Shown: one piece after another, positions 18,073-26,449 of the stretch
Layout of the letters: the number at the start of each line of letters is the position of its first letter
Position numbering within the stretch: position 1 is the first letter of the stretch
Source of the DNA: Bacteroidales bacterium
GTDB lineage: Bacteria; Bacteroidota; Bacteroidia; Bacteroidales; UBA932
Direction: 5' to 3'
Length of the DNA: 64,000 nt
Assembly (NCBI GenBank): GCA_017465225.1
Contig: JAFTWQ010000008.1
Location: forward strand, 62,001 to 126,000
Notes under the pieces: generated by a model
Told to the model about the DNA's origin: nothing
Database searches by the model: none
The model's input: only the letters and a program-made list of their open reading frames with translations
Translations under genes and position numbers: made by a program

Positions 18073-21000
18073 ATGGACAGGGTTAGATACATACTTGTGT
18101 CGCTGGCGTTGATTGTCGTCGGCGGCACTTTCCTGCATGCCCAGGGAGGCTATGGAGTGAGCGGAACGGTAGTGGATCAGTTCGGCCCCGTGATAGGGGC
18201 CGCCGTCGTGGAGCAGGGGACATCGAACGGAGTGTCGACAGGACTGGACGGAAGTTTTTCACTTACCGTTTCAAGCCCTGATGCACCGGTCGAGATCAGC
18301 TGCGTCGGATATGTCACCCAGACCTTCCCGGCCTCTATGGTCCCCGGCACCGTGACCCTCAAGGAAGATACCGAATATCTCGACGAGGTAGTCGTGATCG
18401 GATACGGAACGGTGAAGAAGGACGACATGACAGGATCGATATCGGCGATAAAGGCCGAAGACATAAACAGGGGAGCGGTCGTGAATACCCAGGACATGCT
18501 CAAGGGAAAGGTCGCCGGTCTGCTCGTGACCCCGGGTGACGGCGGTCCTGGCTCCGGTTCGAGAATCAGGATACGTGGCTCCGCCTCACTCAATGCCTCG
18601 AACGATCCTCTGATCGTCATCGACGGCGTACCTGTAGCGCAGGGTGCCGGCGTGGGTATGTCCAATCCGCTGGACCTGATCAACCCCAACGACATAGAAT
18701 CCTTCTCTGTGCTGAAAGATGCATCATCGGCCGCGATCTACGGATCCCGTGCCTCGAACGGAGTCATCCTCATCACGACCAGAAAAGGCCGTGGAGGCAA
18801 GCCGCAGGTGACATACAACGGCTCGGTAAGCGTGCAGAACATATCCTCGCGGATCCCGGTGATGTCACCGTCCGAACTCCGTGAGTTCTATGCAGCGACA
18901 TTCCCGGAAGGGACCGCGACAGGAGACCGTGTCGCGCAGCTGATGGGAGACAGCGACACTGACTGGCAGGGGATGGTCTTCCGTACCGCTTTCGCTACCG
19001 AACACAACCTCAGCGTTTATGGAAATGTGCGCGACAGGATGCCGTACAGGGCTTCAATCGCCTACAGCGGCCAGCAGGGAACCCTAAAGGACTCACGCTA
19101 TGACAGGGGTACGGCAGATGTGAACCTCACCCCGAATTTCCTCGACAAGCATCTCTCCTTCGACATAAACATGAAGGGAGTGTATTCATATCAGAACTAT
19201 GCAGACGGGGGCGTGGCAGGCAGAGCGGCCTTCTTCAATCCGACCCAGGACCCATACTGGAGAAATGCGGACGGTTCGATCGACTTTACCACCACTAACG
19301 GCTACTGGAACTACGGAAACGGCCGTGGAGAAGCCTTCACCCCGAATGTGCTTGTAGGGCCGAGCCCCTTATCCATGCTTTATGACAATATAAGCAATGC
19401 CGGCTCGACCAGATTCATAGGAAGAATCGCTGCGGACTATAAGGTGCATGGGTTCGAGGCCTTGAGCTTCAACGTCAGCGCCGGCATCGACATGACCATG
19501 ACGGACTCATACAACGGAGTGCGCCCCGGCTCGTTCCAGGCCTATGCCGATACTGAAAACCTGCGCATCGGACAGCACACCCGCGGCTTTAACCGCACCA
19601 GGAGCAGACTTTTCGAGGCATATGCAAACTACAATGACAAATGGGGCATCCACAGCCTCGACCTCCTGGCCGGATATTCATGGCAGAACAACCATTGGTC
19701 GAACCGCGATGTCACATACTTCAACATCACGAACGAGATCAAACTCAACCCGGGTGAAACGCCTCTGGGCAGATACAGCTGGTCGCACAATGAAAACTTC
19801 CTGGTGTCATTCTACGGACGTATCAACTACTCCATCGACTCCCGGTATGTGTTCACATTCACGGCCCGTGGGGACGGATCCAGCAAATTCGCCAAGGCGC
19901 ACAGATGGGGCTTCTTTCCTTCCGGAGCATTCGCATGGAACATAGCACATGAACCGTTCATGAAGGACGTCAAATCGGTTTCAACCCTCAAACTGCGACT
20001 CTCGGCCGGCCTTACAGGCCAGCAGGACGGCATCGGGGATTATGTCCATCTCGCCCGCTACAAGAGCACCAACGACCCGTACCGGCTGTACGATATGGGA
20101 GCTGCCGGATACATCGGCTACCTCACTCCGCAGGCATATGACCCTACGATAAGATGGGAGACGACCATGACATACAATATCGGTCTGGACTACGGCTTCT
20201 TCAACGAACGCCTCAGCGGAAGCATCGATGCGTACATACGCGACACCCGTGATCTTCTGAACTCGGTGCAGGTGCCTATGGGCTCGAATTTCGGCAACAA
20301 GCTCATGACCAACATCGGCTCGATCCGCAACAAGGGACTTGAGTTCTCTATCAGCGCCATACCGGTACAGAAACCTGACTGGAGCGTCCAGGTGGGCTTC
20401 AACGGCACATTCCAGGACACGAAGTTCACAAGGCTCAACCCGACCGAGGATCAGAACTACTATATCGAGACCGGAAACATCTCCAAAGGCACCGGAGGCT
20501 ATCTCTGCCGGCAGATGGTGGGCTATGCGCCATATACATACTACACCTACAAGCAGAGACTCTACCCTGACGGGACTCCGATCCAGAACTCGTTCGAGGA
20601 CCTGGACGGCGACGGGACCATCACGGAAAATGACCGTTACATGACGGGAAAGAGCGCATCGCCAAAGTTCTTCTACGGTATGAACCTCAAGGTCACATAC
20701 AGGAACTGGGACTTCGGACTCAACGGACACGGCGCAGCAGGCACATGGGTATTCAACGACTTCGCGTCTGCCAACTCCACAGCCAGCCTCGACCTCAACT
20801 CGGGAGCCCTTCCGAACCAGGCCCGTCTGGTGAAGAAGACCGGATTTACCGCCCCGAACAGCGGACAGCAATGGTATTCCGACTATTTCCTCGAGAATGC
20901 ATCCTTCTTCCGTCTTGACGACATCAACCTTGGATACACATTCCGCCGCATCGGACGATGGGAGACTGACATCCGCCTTGCTGTCGGCATGCAGAATGTC

Positions 21001-21117
21001 TTCGTCCTCACCGGCTACTCCGGAATGGACCCGGAAGTCATCTCCGAAACCGGAATCGACAATACCATATGGCCTCGTCCAAGGACATACTCGCTTCGCT
21101 TGAATGTTAATTTTTAG
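18073..21117 (+). CDS. SusC-like TonB-dependent outer-membrane transporter (pair 2)
   Basis: The 1014-residue paralogue of susC1 has the same architecture: signal peptide ending TFLHAQ, N-terminal carboxypeptidase-like domain, VVIGYGTVKKDDMTGS, plug (LKGKVAGLLV, IRIRGSASLNASNDPLIVIDG) and barrel ending RLNVNF. The first 120 residues align closely with susC1, but the extracellular loops and barrel diverge. Codon use is less biased, with many GGA, AGG and CTG codons. It is paired with the SusD-like gene 4 nt downstream and follows a terminator, so it is probably a separate transcript. Its ligand may be a different alpha-glucan form (for example branched or longer), but that is inference from location only. 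Confidence 0.94.
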   Translation: MDRVRYILVSLALIVVGGTFLHAQGGYGVSGTVVDQFGPVIGAAVVEQGTSNGVSTGLDGSFSLTVSSPDAPVEISCVGYVTQTFPASMVPGTVTLKEDTEYLDEVVVIGYGTVKKDDMTGSISAIKAEDINRGAVVNTQDMLKGKVAGLLVTPGDGGPGSGSRIRIRGSASLNASNDPLIVIDGVPVAQGAGVGMSNPLDLINPNDIESFSVLKDASSAAIYGSRASNGVILITTRKGRGGKPQVTYNGSVSVQNISSRIPVMSPSELREFYAATFPEGTATGDRVAQLMGDSDTDWQGMVFRTAFATEHNLSVYGNVRDRMPYRASIAYSGQQGTLKDSRYDRGTADVNLTPNFLDKHLSFDINMKGVYSYQNYADGGVAGRAAFFNPTQDPYWRNADGSIDFTTTNGYWNYGNGRGEAFTPNVLVGPSPLSMLYDNISNAGSTRFIGRIAADYKVHGFEALSFNVSAGIDMTMTDSYNGVRPGSFQAYADTENLRIGQHTRGFNRTRSRLFEAYANYNDKWGIHSLDLLAGYSWQNNHWSNRDVTYFNITNEIKLNPGETPLGRYSWSHNENFLVSFYGRINYSIDSRYVFTFTARGDGSSKFAKAHRWGFFPSGAFAWNIAHEPFMKDVKSVSTLKLRLSAGLTGQQDGIGDYVHLARYKSTNDPYRLYDMGAAGYIGYLTPQAYDPTIRWETTMTYNIGLDYGFFNERLSGSIDAYIRDTRDLLNSVQVPMGSNFGNKLMTNIGSIRNKGLEFSISAIPVQKPDWSVQVGFNGTFQDTKFTRLNPTEDQNYYIETGNISKGTGGYLCRQMVGYAPYTYYTYKQRLYPDGTPIQNSFEDLDGDGTITENDRYMTGKSASPKFFYGMNLKVTYRNWDFGLNGHGAAGTWVFNDFASANSTASLDLNSGALPNQARLVKKTGFTAPNSGQQWYSDYFLENASFFRLDDINLGYTFRRIGRWETDIRLAVGMQNVFVLTGYSGMDPEVISETGIDNTIWPRPRTYSLRLNVNF

Positions 21118-21121
21118 AATT

Positions 21122-22747
21122 ATGAAAAAGATAATATACATACTCACGGCCCTCGCCCTCACCTCCTGCATCAACGACCTCGACACCCTTCCGCTGAACA
21201 AGACGGAACCGATCTCCGAATATGTCTACGGCACAGATGAAACGGCATATCTCAAAGGACTGTCGCGGCTCTATTTCCAGTTCGTCTCGAACGACCTTAC
21301 CGACCTGCAGCAGATGGACGGTGGAGCCTCCGAGATCATAAGGGCCTTCTGGTCAGTGCAGGAGACCACTACGGATGCTGCCAAATGCTCATGGGAAAAC
21401 GACGCATGGGTCCGTGCGCTGAACACAAACACATGGACCGATGTCCAGAATGATGCGGTCTACGCCGTATATGTCCGTACACTCCAGGGCATAGCCTTCG
21501 TCAACGAATACCTCCGTCAGACAGCCCCGGCGCGACTGAACGACAGGGGAGTCTCGGCCGAACTGGCCGCCAAAATCGATGTCTTCCGTGCTGAAGCCCG
21601 CTTCATCAGAGCCTACCTCTACTGGATGGCCATCGACTGCTTCGGCGATGTGCCGTTCACGACGGAAAACTCTCCTTTCGGAGGCACATATTTCCCGAAA
21701 CAGGCATCCCGTTCGTACATCTTCGACTATTGCATCAGCGAACTGACATACCTGATGTCGGATGAAAGTCCGATGCCGGAGGCGCGGGCGGAATATCCAC
21801 GCGCGGACAAAGGCTCGGTTGCCGGACTCCTCGCACGTATGTATCTGAATTCCAATGTGTATACTGGCGTGGAAAGATGGGCGGAAGCCAAGGCCGCATG
21901 CGAAGCTGTCTTCGATATGGGCTATTCGCTTTGCCCTGATTATGCCGCGCTTTTCCGTGGCGACAACGGCACCAACATGCAGGCACGGGGCGAAATGCTC
22001 TGGGCCATCGGCTACAATGCCGAAAAGACCCAGTCGTACGGCGGAACATCCTACATCCTGAGCGCCGCCCTTGCCTCGACCGACATTACCGACCAGTCCC
22101 GTCCGAACGGGCAGCGCAACGGATGGGCCGGCCTCCGTGTCCCGTATGAATATGTCTCGAAATACTACGGCGTCAGCGGACAGGACTATGAGACCGGAAC
22201 ATATCAGGTCGATGACAAGAGAGGCGAGGTCTTCTATATCAAAGGCCGCTCCGAGTCCATGGACGGGGCTCTCTACAATTTCATGAACGGATGGTCATGC
22301 CTGAAATTCAACAACATACCTCACGACATGACCGATGAGACCTACCTTCCTGTATCGGCGGTGAAGAGTTTCTCCGACGTGGATTTCCCTATGATCAGAC
22401 TGGCGGAGATATACCTGATCTACGCGGAAGCATGCATGAACCTCGGCATCCCGTCGCAGGCCCGTCCATACATCGACCAGCTTGCCGCCCGTGCCGGTGT
22501 CACCCCTCCGTCAGAGATCACCCCTGATTTCCTGGTTGCCGAACGTGCCCGCGAACTCCTCTGGGAGGCCCACCGCCGCACCGACCTCATCCGCTTCGGC
22601 CTCTATGATACCGATGCCTACCTATGGCCATACAAAGGCGGCGAATCCTTTGCCGGACAGGCCTTCCCGTCCTACAAGCGCATCTTCCCGATCCCTCCGA
22701 CCGAGCTCGCCACCAACGACCAGCTTGTCCAGAACCCCGGCTATTGA
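21122..22747 (+). CDS. SusD-like surface glycan-binding lipoprotein (pair 2)
   Basis: I choose the ATG at 21122, giving MKKIIYILTALALTSC with the lipobox LTSC, rather than 21104, which overlaps susC2. The 541-residue protein carries the SusD signatures FRAEARFIRAYLYWMAIDCFGDVPF, DVDFPMIRLAEIYLIYAEACMN and ERARELLWEAHRRTDLIRFGLYD with IFPIPPTEL near the end. It partners the SusC-like protein encoded 4 nt upstream. Like susC2 it lacks the extreme codon bias of pair 1. A hairpin terminator about 66 nt after the stop ends the unit. Confidence 0.94.
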   Translation: MKKIIYILTALALTSCINDLDTLPLNKTEPISEYVYGTDETAYLKGLSRLYFQFVSNDLTDLQQMDGGASEIIRAFWSVQETTTDAAKCSWENDAWVRALNTNTWTDVQNDAVYAVYVRTLQGIAFVNEYLRQTAPARLNDRGVSAELAAKIDVFRAEARFIRAYLYWMAIDCFGDVPFTTENSPFGGTYFPKQASRSYIFDYCISELTYLMSDESPMPEARAEYPRADKGSVAGLLARMYLNSNVYTGVERWAEAKAACEAVFDMGYSLCPDYAALFRGDNGTNMQARGEMLWAIGYNAEKTQSYGGTSYILSAALASTDITDQSRPNGQRNGWAGLRVPYEYVSKYYGVSGQDYETGTYQVDDKRGEVFYIKGRSESMDGALYNFMNGWSCLKFNNIPHDMTDETYLPVSAVKSFSDVDFPMIRLAEIYLIYAEACMNLGIPSQARPYIDQLAARAGVTPPSEITPDFLVAERARELLWEAHRRTDLIRFGLYDTDAYLWPYKGGESFAGQAFPSYKRIFPIPPTELATNDQLVQNPGY

Positions 22748-22812
22748 TTCGTGAAGCGTTTATGTAGTTGTGCGTGCCTTGTAAGCGGTTGATGGACAAT
22801 TTCTTCTGTTAT

Positions 22813-22844
22813 GCTCCTGCTCCCCGATGGCGGCAGGAGCTTTT
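22813..22844 (+). terminator. Rho-independent terminator after susD2
   Basis: GCTCCTGC (22813-22820) pairs with GCAGGAGC (22833-22840) and is followed by TTTT. The loop is almost the same as that of the terminator at 35755-35792. Confidence 0.75.
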
Positions 22845-22883
22845 GGGAAAGTGCTGAACGATAATGATTTGCGGGGCACGCTT

Positions 22884-22940
22884 TTCGTCCTCTAATTCCG
22901 ACCATTCGTCATAATCTTCATACATTTCGTCTTATATATT
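22884..22940. promoter_or_regulatory. Candidate LytTR operator upstream of the enzyme operon
   Basis: Three TTCGTC hexamers start at 22884, 22905 and 22926, each exactly 21 bp from the next, and the last runs into TTATATATTAAAATATATAA. The segment at 22896-22911 matches 14 of 16 bases of the site at 6744-6759. It lies about 80-135 nt before the ATG of the pullulanase gene at 23020. Confidence 0.55.
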
Positions 22941-23019
22941 AAAATATATAAGAAATTATGCGTATATTCGTAAGATGTGTAATCATGCACACACAAAACG
23001 CTAATTATTAAACATTGTT

Positions 23020-24975
23020 ATGAAGATATCATTTAAGAATTTACTGATGGGTACAATTGCTGCTGCCGCTCTGGTGTCATGTGCATCTGACGGCGCTATC
23101 GTCGTGCCGGAAGCTCCGCTCGAGGAGTGTGTCTACATGGGTGACAAGACTGAATTTGCCGTATGGGCTCCGGATGCGGAGGAAGCGCAGCTCAGGCTTT
23201 ATCACTCGGCTTCTGATGAGGCTGCATTCAAGATCGTGAACATGAAGCTCGGCAAGGACGGGCTCTGGAAGGCTGTCGTTAAAGAGGATGTGAAGGGTTC
23301 TCTCTACACATTCCAGGTCAAGAAGAACGGAAAGTGGCTCGAGGAGACTGCGGGCATTGCAGCGAAGGCAGTCGGCGTGAACGGCATGCGTGGCGCTGTC
23401 GTTGACTGGGACGAGACCGATCCTGAAGGATGGGCAGAGGACAAGAGCCCGGAGATACGCCCATCGGACATCATCGTCTATGAGCTTCATCACAGGGATT
23501 TCTCAATCCATCAGACATCGGGCGTGACCAGCAAGGGAAAGTATCTCGCACTTACCGAGGAGGGGACAAAGAACCCTGACGGCCTCGCAACAGGAATCGA
23601 CCACCTCAAGGAGATCGGAGTGACATATGTCCAGCTCCTTCCTTCGACCGATTTCGCGACCATCGACGAGACACGTCTCGAGGACAACCAGTACAACTGG
23701 GGATATGAACCTCTCAACTACAACGCTGTGGAGGGCTCGTTCTCGACAGATCCATACAACCCTGTAACCCGCATCAAGGAGTTCAAGCAGATGGTACAGG
23801 CCCTCCACAAGGCAGGCTTCCGCGTGATCCTCGATGTGGTCTATAACCACACTACAAACGCTTCAAACACAGGTTTCGAGCGCACCATGCCGGGATATTT
23901 CTACCGTATGCGTGAGGACGGAACATTCTTCGACGGTTCCGGATGCGGCAATGAGACCGCTTCAGAGCAGGAAATGTTCCGCAAGTACATGATCGAGTCG
24001 CTCGAGTGGTGGATGAAGGAGTATCATATCGACGGCTTCCGTTTCGACCTCATGGCCATCCATGACATCGACACCATGAACGAGATCAGCGAGCGTCTCC
24101 ACGCGATCGATCCGAATGTCGTGATCTATGGCGAGGGATGGGCTGCACAGGCGCCGGCATACCCTGCGGAGCAGATCGCCCTCAAGGCAAATACATACAT
24201 GCTCGACAAGGTCGGTGCATTCAGCGACAACATCCGTGACGCGGTACGTGGCCCGCTCGGCTGCGAGAATGCTGGATTCATGGACGGAGTTGCAGGCAAC
24301 AAGGCAAACGTGGAGTTCGGTATCGCAGGCGGAATCGAGCATCCGCAGGTGACTGTAGAAGCATGGACAAGCAACCCTCTCCAGCACGTCAGCTATGTCA
24401 GCTGCCACGATGACCACTGCCTCCGTGACCGTCTCGAAGAGGCTACGGAAGCTACCGAAGCAGAGCGTCTCAGGATGGTAAAGCTCGCACAGACAGCGGT
24501 TTACACATCGCAGGGTATTCCGTTCATCTTCAATGGTGAGGAACTCTACCGTCACAAGCAGGGCGTAAAGAACAGCTACAACCAGCCGGATTCGATCAAC
24601 GCCATCGACTGGACATACAAGACAAGATACAAGGATCTCGTGGACTACTATGCCGCCCTCGCAGCTATCCGTCACGCACACCCTGGCTTCTGCCTCGGAG
24701 ATGCTGACCTCGTGCGCGAGAAGCTCCAGTTCATCGAGACCGAGGATCCGTGCGTCGTAGCATTCCGCATTAGCGGCCTCGAGGGCATTGACAGCGCGAA
24801 GTCTCTCACAGTCCTTCTCAACGGCTCGAAGAAGCAGGCGAAGGTAGAGATCCCGCAGGGCAACTACACAGTCCTCGCAAAGGATGGACTGGCTGATGCC
24901 GAGGGACTCGGAGCATTCTCCGGCAACATGATCTCTGCAAACGCAACATCAGCGACAATCCTTGCAGAATACTAA
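23020..24975 (+). CDS. pulA: Type I pullulanase-like GH13 lipoprotein (debranching enzyme)
   Basis: The 651-residue lipoprotein (lipobox LVSC) would cleave alpha-1,6 branches of pullulan or amylopectin fragments. A CBM48-type domain (about 38-140, FAVWAPDAEEAQLRLY) precedes the GH13 barrel. YNWGYEP near residue 227 is the hallmark of type I pullulanases. The catalytic triad is D343 (GFRFD), E372 (YGEGW) and D464 (SCHDDH). A small C-terminal beta domain ends the protein. It is the first gene of an enzyme operon after the second set of TTCGTC repeats. Lipid anchoring points to an outer-membrane or periplasmic face, and no acidic cluster typical of surface export is obvious after the cysteine. 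Confidence 0.9.
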   Translation: MKISFKNLLMGTIAAAALVSCASDGAIVVPEAPLEECVYMGDKTEFAVWAPDAEEAQLRLYHSASDEAAFKIVNMKLGKDGLWKAVVKEDVKGSLYTFQVKKNGKWLEETAGIAAKAVGVNGMRGAVVDWDETDPEGWAEDKSPEIRPSDIIVYELHHRDFSIHQTSGVTSKGKYLALTEEGTKNPDGLATGIDHLKEIGVTYVQLLPSTDFATIDETRLEDNQYNWGYEPLNYNAVEGSFSTDPYNPVTRIKEFKQMVQALHKAGFRVILDVVYNHTTNASNTGFERTMPGYFYRMREDGTFFDGSGCGNETASEQEMFRKYMIESLEWWMKEYHIDGFRFDLMAIHDIDTMNEISERLHAIDPNVVIYGEGWAAQAPAYPAEQIALKANTYMLDKVGAFSDNIRDAVRGPLGCENAGFMDGVAGNKANVEFGIAGGIEHPQVTVEAWTSNPLQHVSYVSCHDDHCLRDRLEEATEATEAERLRMVKLAQTAVYTSQGIPFIFNGEELYRHKQGVKNSYNQPDSINAIDWTYKTRYKDLVDYYAALAAIRHAHPGFCLGDADLVREKLQFIETEDPCVVAFRISGLEGIDSAKSLTVLLNGSKKQAKVEIPQGNYTVLAKDGLADAEGLGAFSGNMISANATSATILAEY

Positions 24976-24980
24976 GATTG

Positions 24981-25060
24981 CCCCGTCATCCTGAACATGA
25001 CGTCCACGTCATCCATAGCATGACCTCCCCGTCATCCCGAACATGACGTCCACGTCATCC
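24981..25060. repeat. Two direct copies of a 34-bp palindromic repeat
   Basis: 24981-25014 and 25027-25060 differ at one base. Each contains the perfect inverted repeat ATGACGT-CC-ACGTCAT. The segment continues with GGGGAT-type sequence (CCCGACCTGATCGGGG at 25060-25076) that can form another small hairpin. It occupies most of the gap between two GH13 genes. Such GTCAT-rich intergenic repeats are common in Bacteroidota. Confidence 0.75.
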
Positions 25061-25104
25061 CCGACCTGATCGGGGATCTGAAGAATAGAATAACCAATAA
25101 AGAT

Positions 25105-26331
25105 ATGAAAAAGATATTTTTTGCAATCTGCGCTGCCATGGTGGCACTTTCATGTGCCCAGGCCCCACAGGCTCCTGAGCAGCAGCCACTTGAAAACTCG
25201 GTGGTTTACGAAATGAACGTACGTCAGTACACACCGGAAGGAACATTCGCTGCGGCACAGCAGCAGCTCCCGCGCCTTGCAGAGCTCGGCGTTGACATCG
25301 TATGGCTCATGCCGGTATATCCTATCGGAGTAGAAGGCCGCAAGGGAACCCTCGGTTCATACTATGCAGTGAAGAACTACTGCGACATCAACCCTGAATT
25401 CGGTACTCTCGAGGACTTCGACAACTTCCTCGCAGAGGCTCACAGGCTCGGTCTCCGCGTTGTTCTTGACTGGGTTGCCAACCATACCTCGCCTGACGCA
25501 GTTTGGGTGACAGGACAGGCACCGGAGTGGTACGAGCGTGATGCTGAAGGAAATACAACATTCACAGCAGACTGGTCTGATACCGCAAACCTCAACTACG
25601 AGAACAAGGACGTATGGAAAGGAATGCAAGCTGCTCTCCGTTTCTGGATGGAGCGTGGCATCGACGGCTTCCGTTGTGACATGGCATGCGAGGTTCCGCT
25701 TGAGTTCTGGCAGGAGACCATCGCCGGCCTTCGCGCAGATTATCCGGATATGTACTGGCTTGCAGAAGGTGAGGAGCCTCTTCTCCACAGCCTTTCTGAT
25801 TTCGACGCATCATATTCATGGGAGCTCCATCACATGATGAACGCCATCGCACGCGGCGAGAAGAACATCCCTGAGCTTCTCGAGTACATCCAGAAGGATG
25901 CAGAAAGACACACGGCAGACGCATTCCGCCTCATGTTCACTTCAAACCACGACGAGAACTCATGGGCAGGAACAGAGTTCGAGAGAATGGGCGACGCAGC
26001 AAAGCTCATGGCAGTGCTCACATTCACCCTTCCTAACGGCCAGCCTCTCATCTACACCGGCCAGGAAATGGGCTGGAACAAGAGGTTCGAGTTCTTTGAG
26101 AAGGATCCTGTACCGGCATGGGAGAATAATGAGTACACCGACTTCTACAAGTGGCTCATCGACATCCGCCACAACAATCCTGCACTCGCTGCAGGCGACA
26201 AGGGCGGCAAGTTCGAGGTCGTTTCAGCAGAGGACAGCGTGCTCGTGTTCACCCGCACACTCCCTGACAACAAGGTTACCGTAAAGGCAGAGCTCAAGGC
26301 TCCATGGTCATATGAAATAGTTGCCGAATAG
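25105..26331 (+). CDS. Small GH13 alpha-amylase-family lipoprotein
   Basis: The 408-residue protein (lipobox LSC, Cys17) hydrolyses or transfers alpha-1,4-glucans, most likely in the periplasm because its post-cysteine residues (AQAPQAPEQQP) lack a surface-export signal. The barrel begins at about residue 30 (SVVYEMNVRQYTPEGTF). Catalytic residues are D192 (GFRCD), E221 (LAEGE) and D283 (TSNHDE). It is short for GH13, having a reduced B domain and only a brief C-terminal beta domain. It is the second gene of the enzyme run and is separated from its neighbours by repeat-rich spacers. The product specificity cannot be read from the sequence. Confidence 0.87.
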   Translation: MKKIFFAICAAMVALSCAQAPQAPEQQPLENSVVYEMNVRQYTPEGTFAAAQQQLPRLAELGVDIVWLMPVYPIGVEGRKGTLGSYYAVKNYCDINPEFGTLEDFDNFLAEAHRLGLRVVLDWVANHTSPDAVWVTGQAPEWYERDAEGNTTFTADWSDTANLNYENKDVWKGMQAALRFWMERGIDGFRCDMACEVPLEFWQETIAGLRADYPDMYWLAEGEEPLLHSLSDFDASYSWELHHMMNAIARGEKNIPELLEYIQKDAERHTADAFRLMFTSNHDENSWAGTEFERMGDAAKLMAVLTFTLPNGQPLIYTGQEMGWNKRFEFFEKDPVPAWENNEYTDFYKWLIDIRHNNPALAAGDKGGKFEVVSAEDSVLVFTRTLPDNKVTVKAELKAPWSYEIVAE

Positions 26332-26335
26332 AAGA

Positions 26336-26430
26336 GATTGCCACGGTCCTGACGGACCTCGCAATGACGTGTGAGCAACACCAGCACTTCCCTGTACGTC
26401 ATTCCGAGGAGACCGAAGGTCGACGTGGGA
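26336..26430. repeat. Repeat-rich spacer between GH13 genes
   Basis: The spacer contains GGTCC-TGAC-GGACC with GCAATGACGT, then ACGTCATTCCGAGG near 26396-26410. The pattern resembles the dispersed GTCATTGCGAGG-type intergenic repeats of Bacteroidota. No gene is seen. Confidence 0.45.
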
Positions 26431-26449
26431 ATCTATAAAAATAAAACAT

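Noticed and set aside
19981..21201. 406-codon minus-strand frame opposite susC2
   Set aside because: It is antisense to the barrel of a clear SusC gene and lacks any signal or family motif. GC-rich codon use keeps the frame open.
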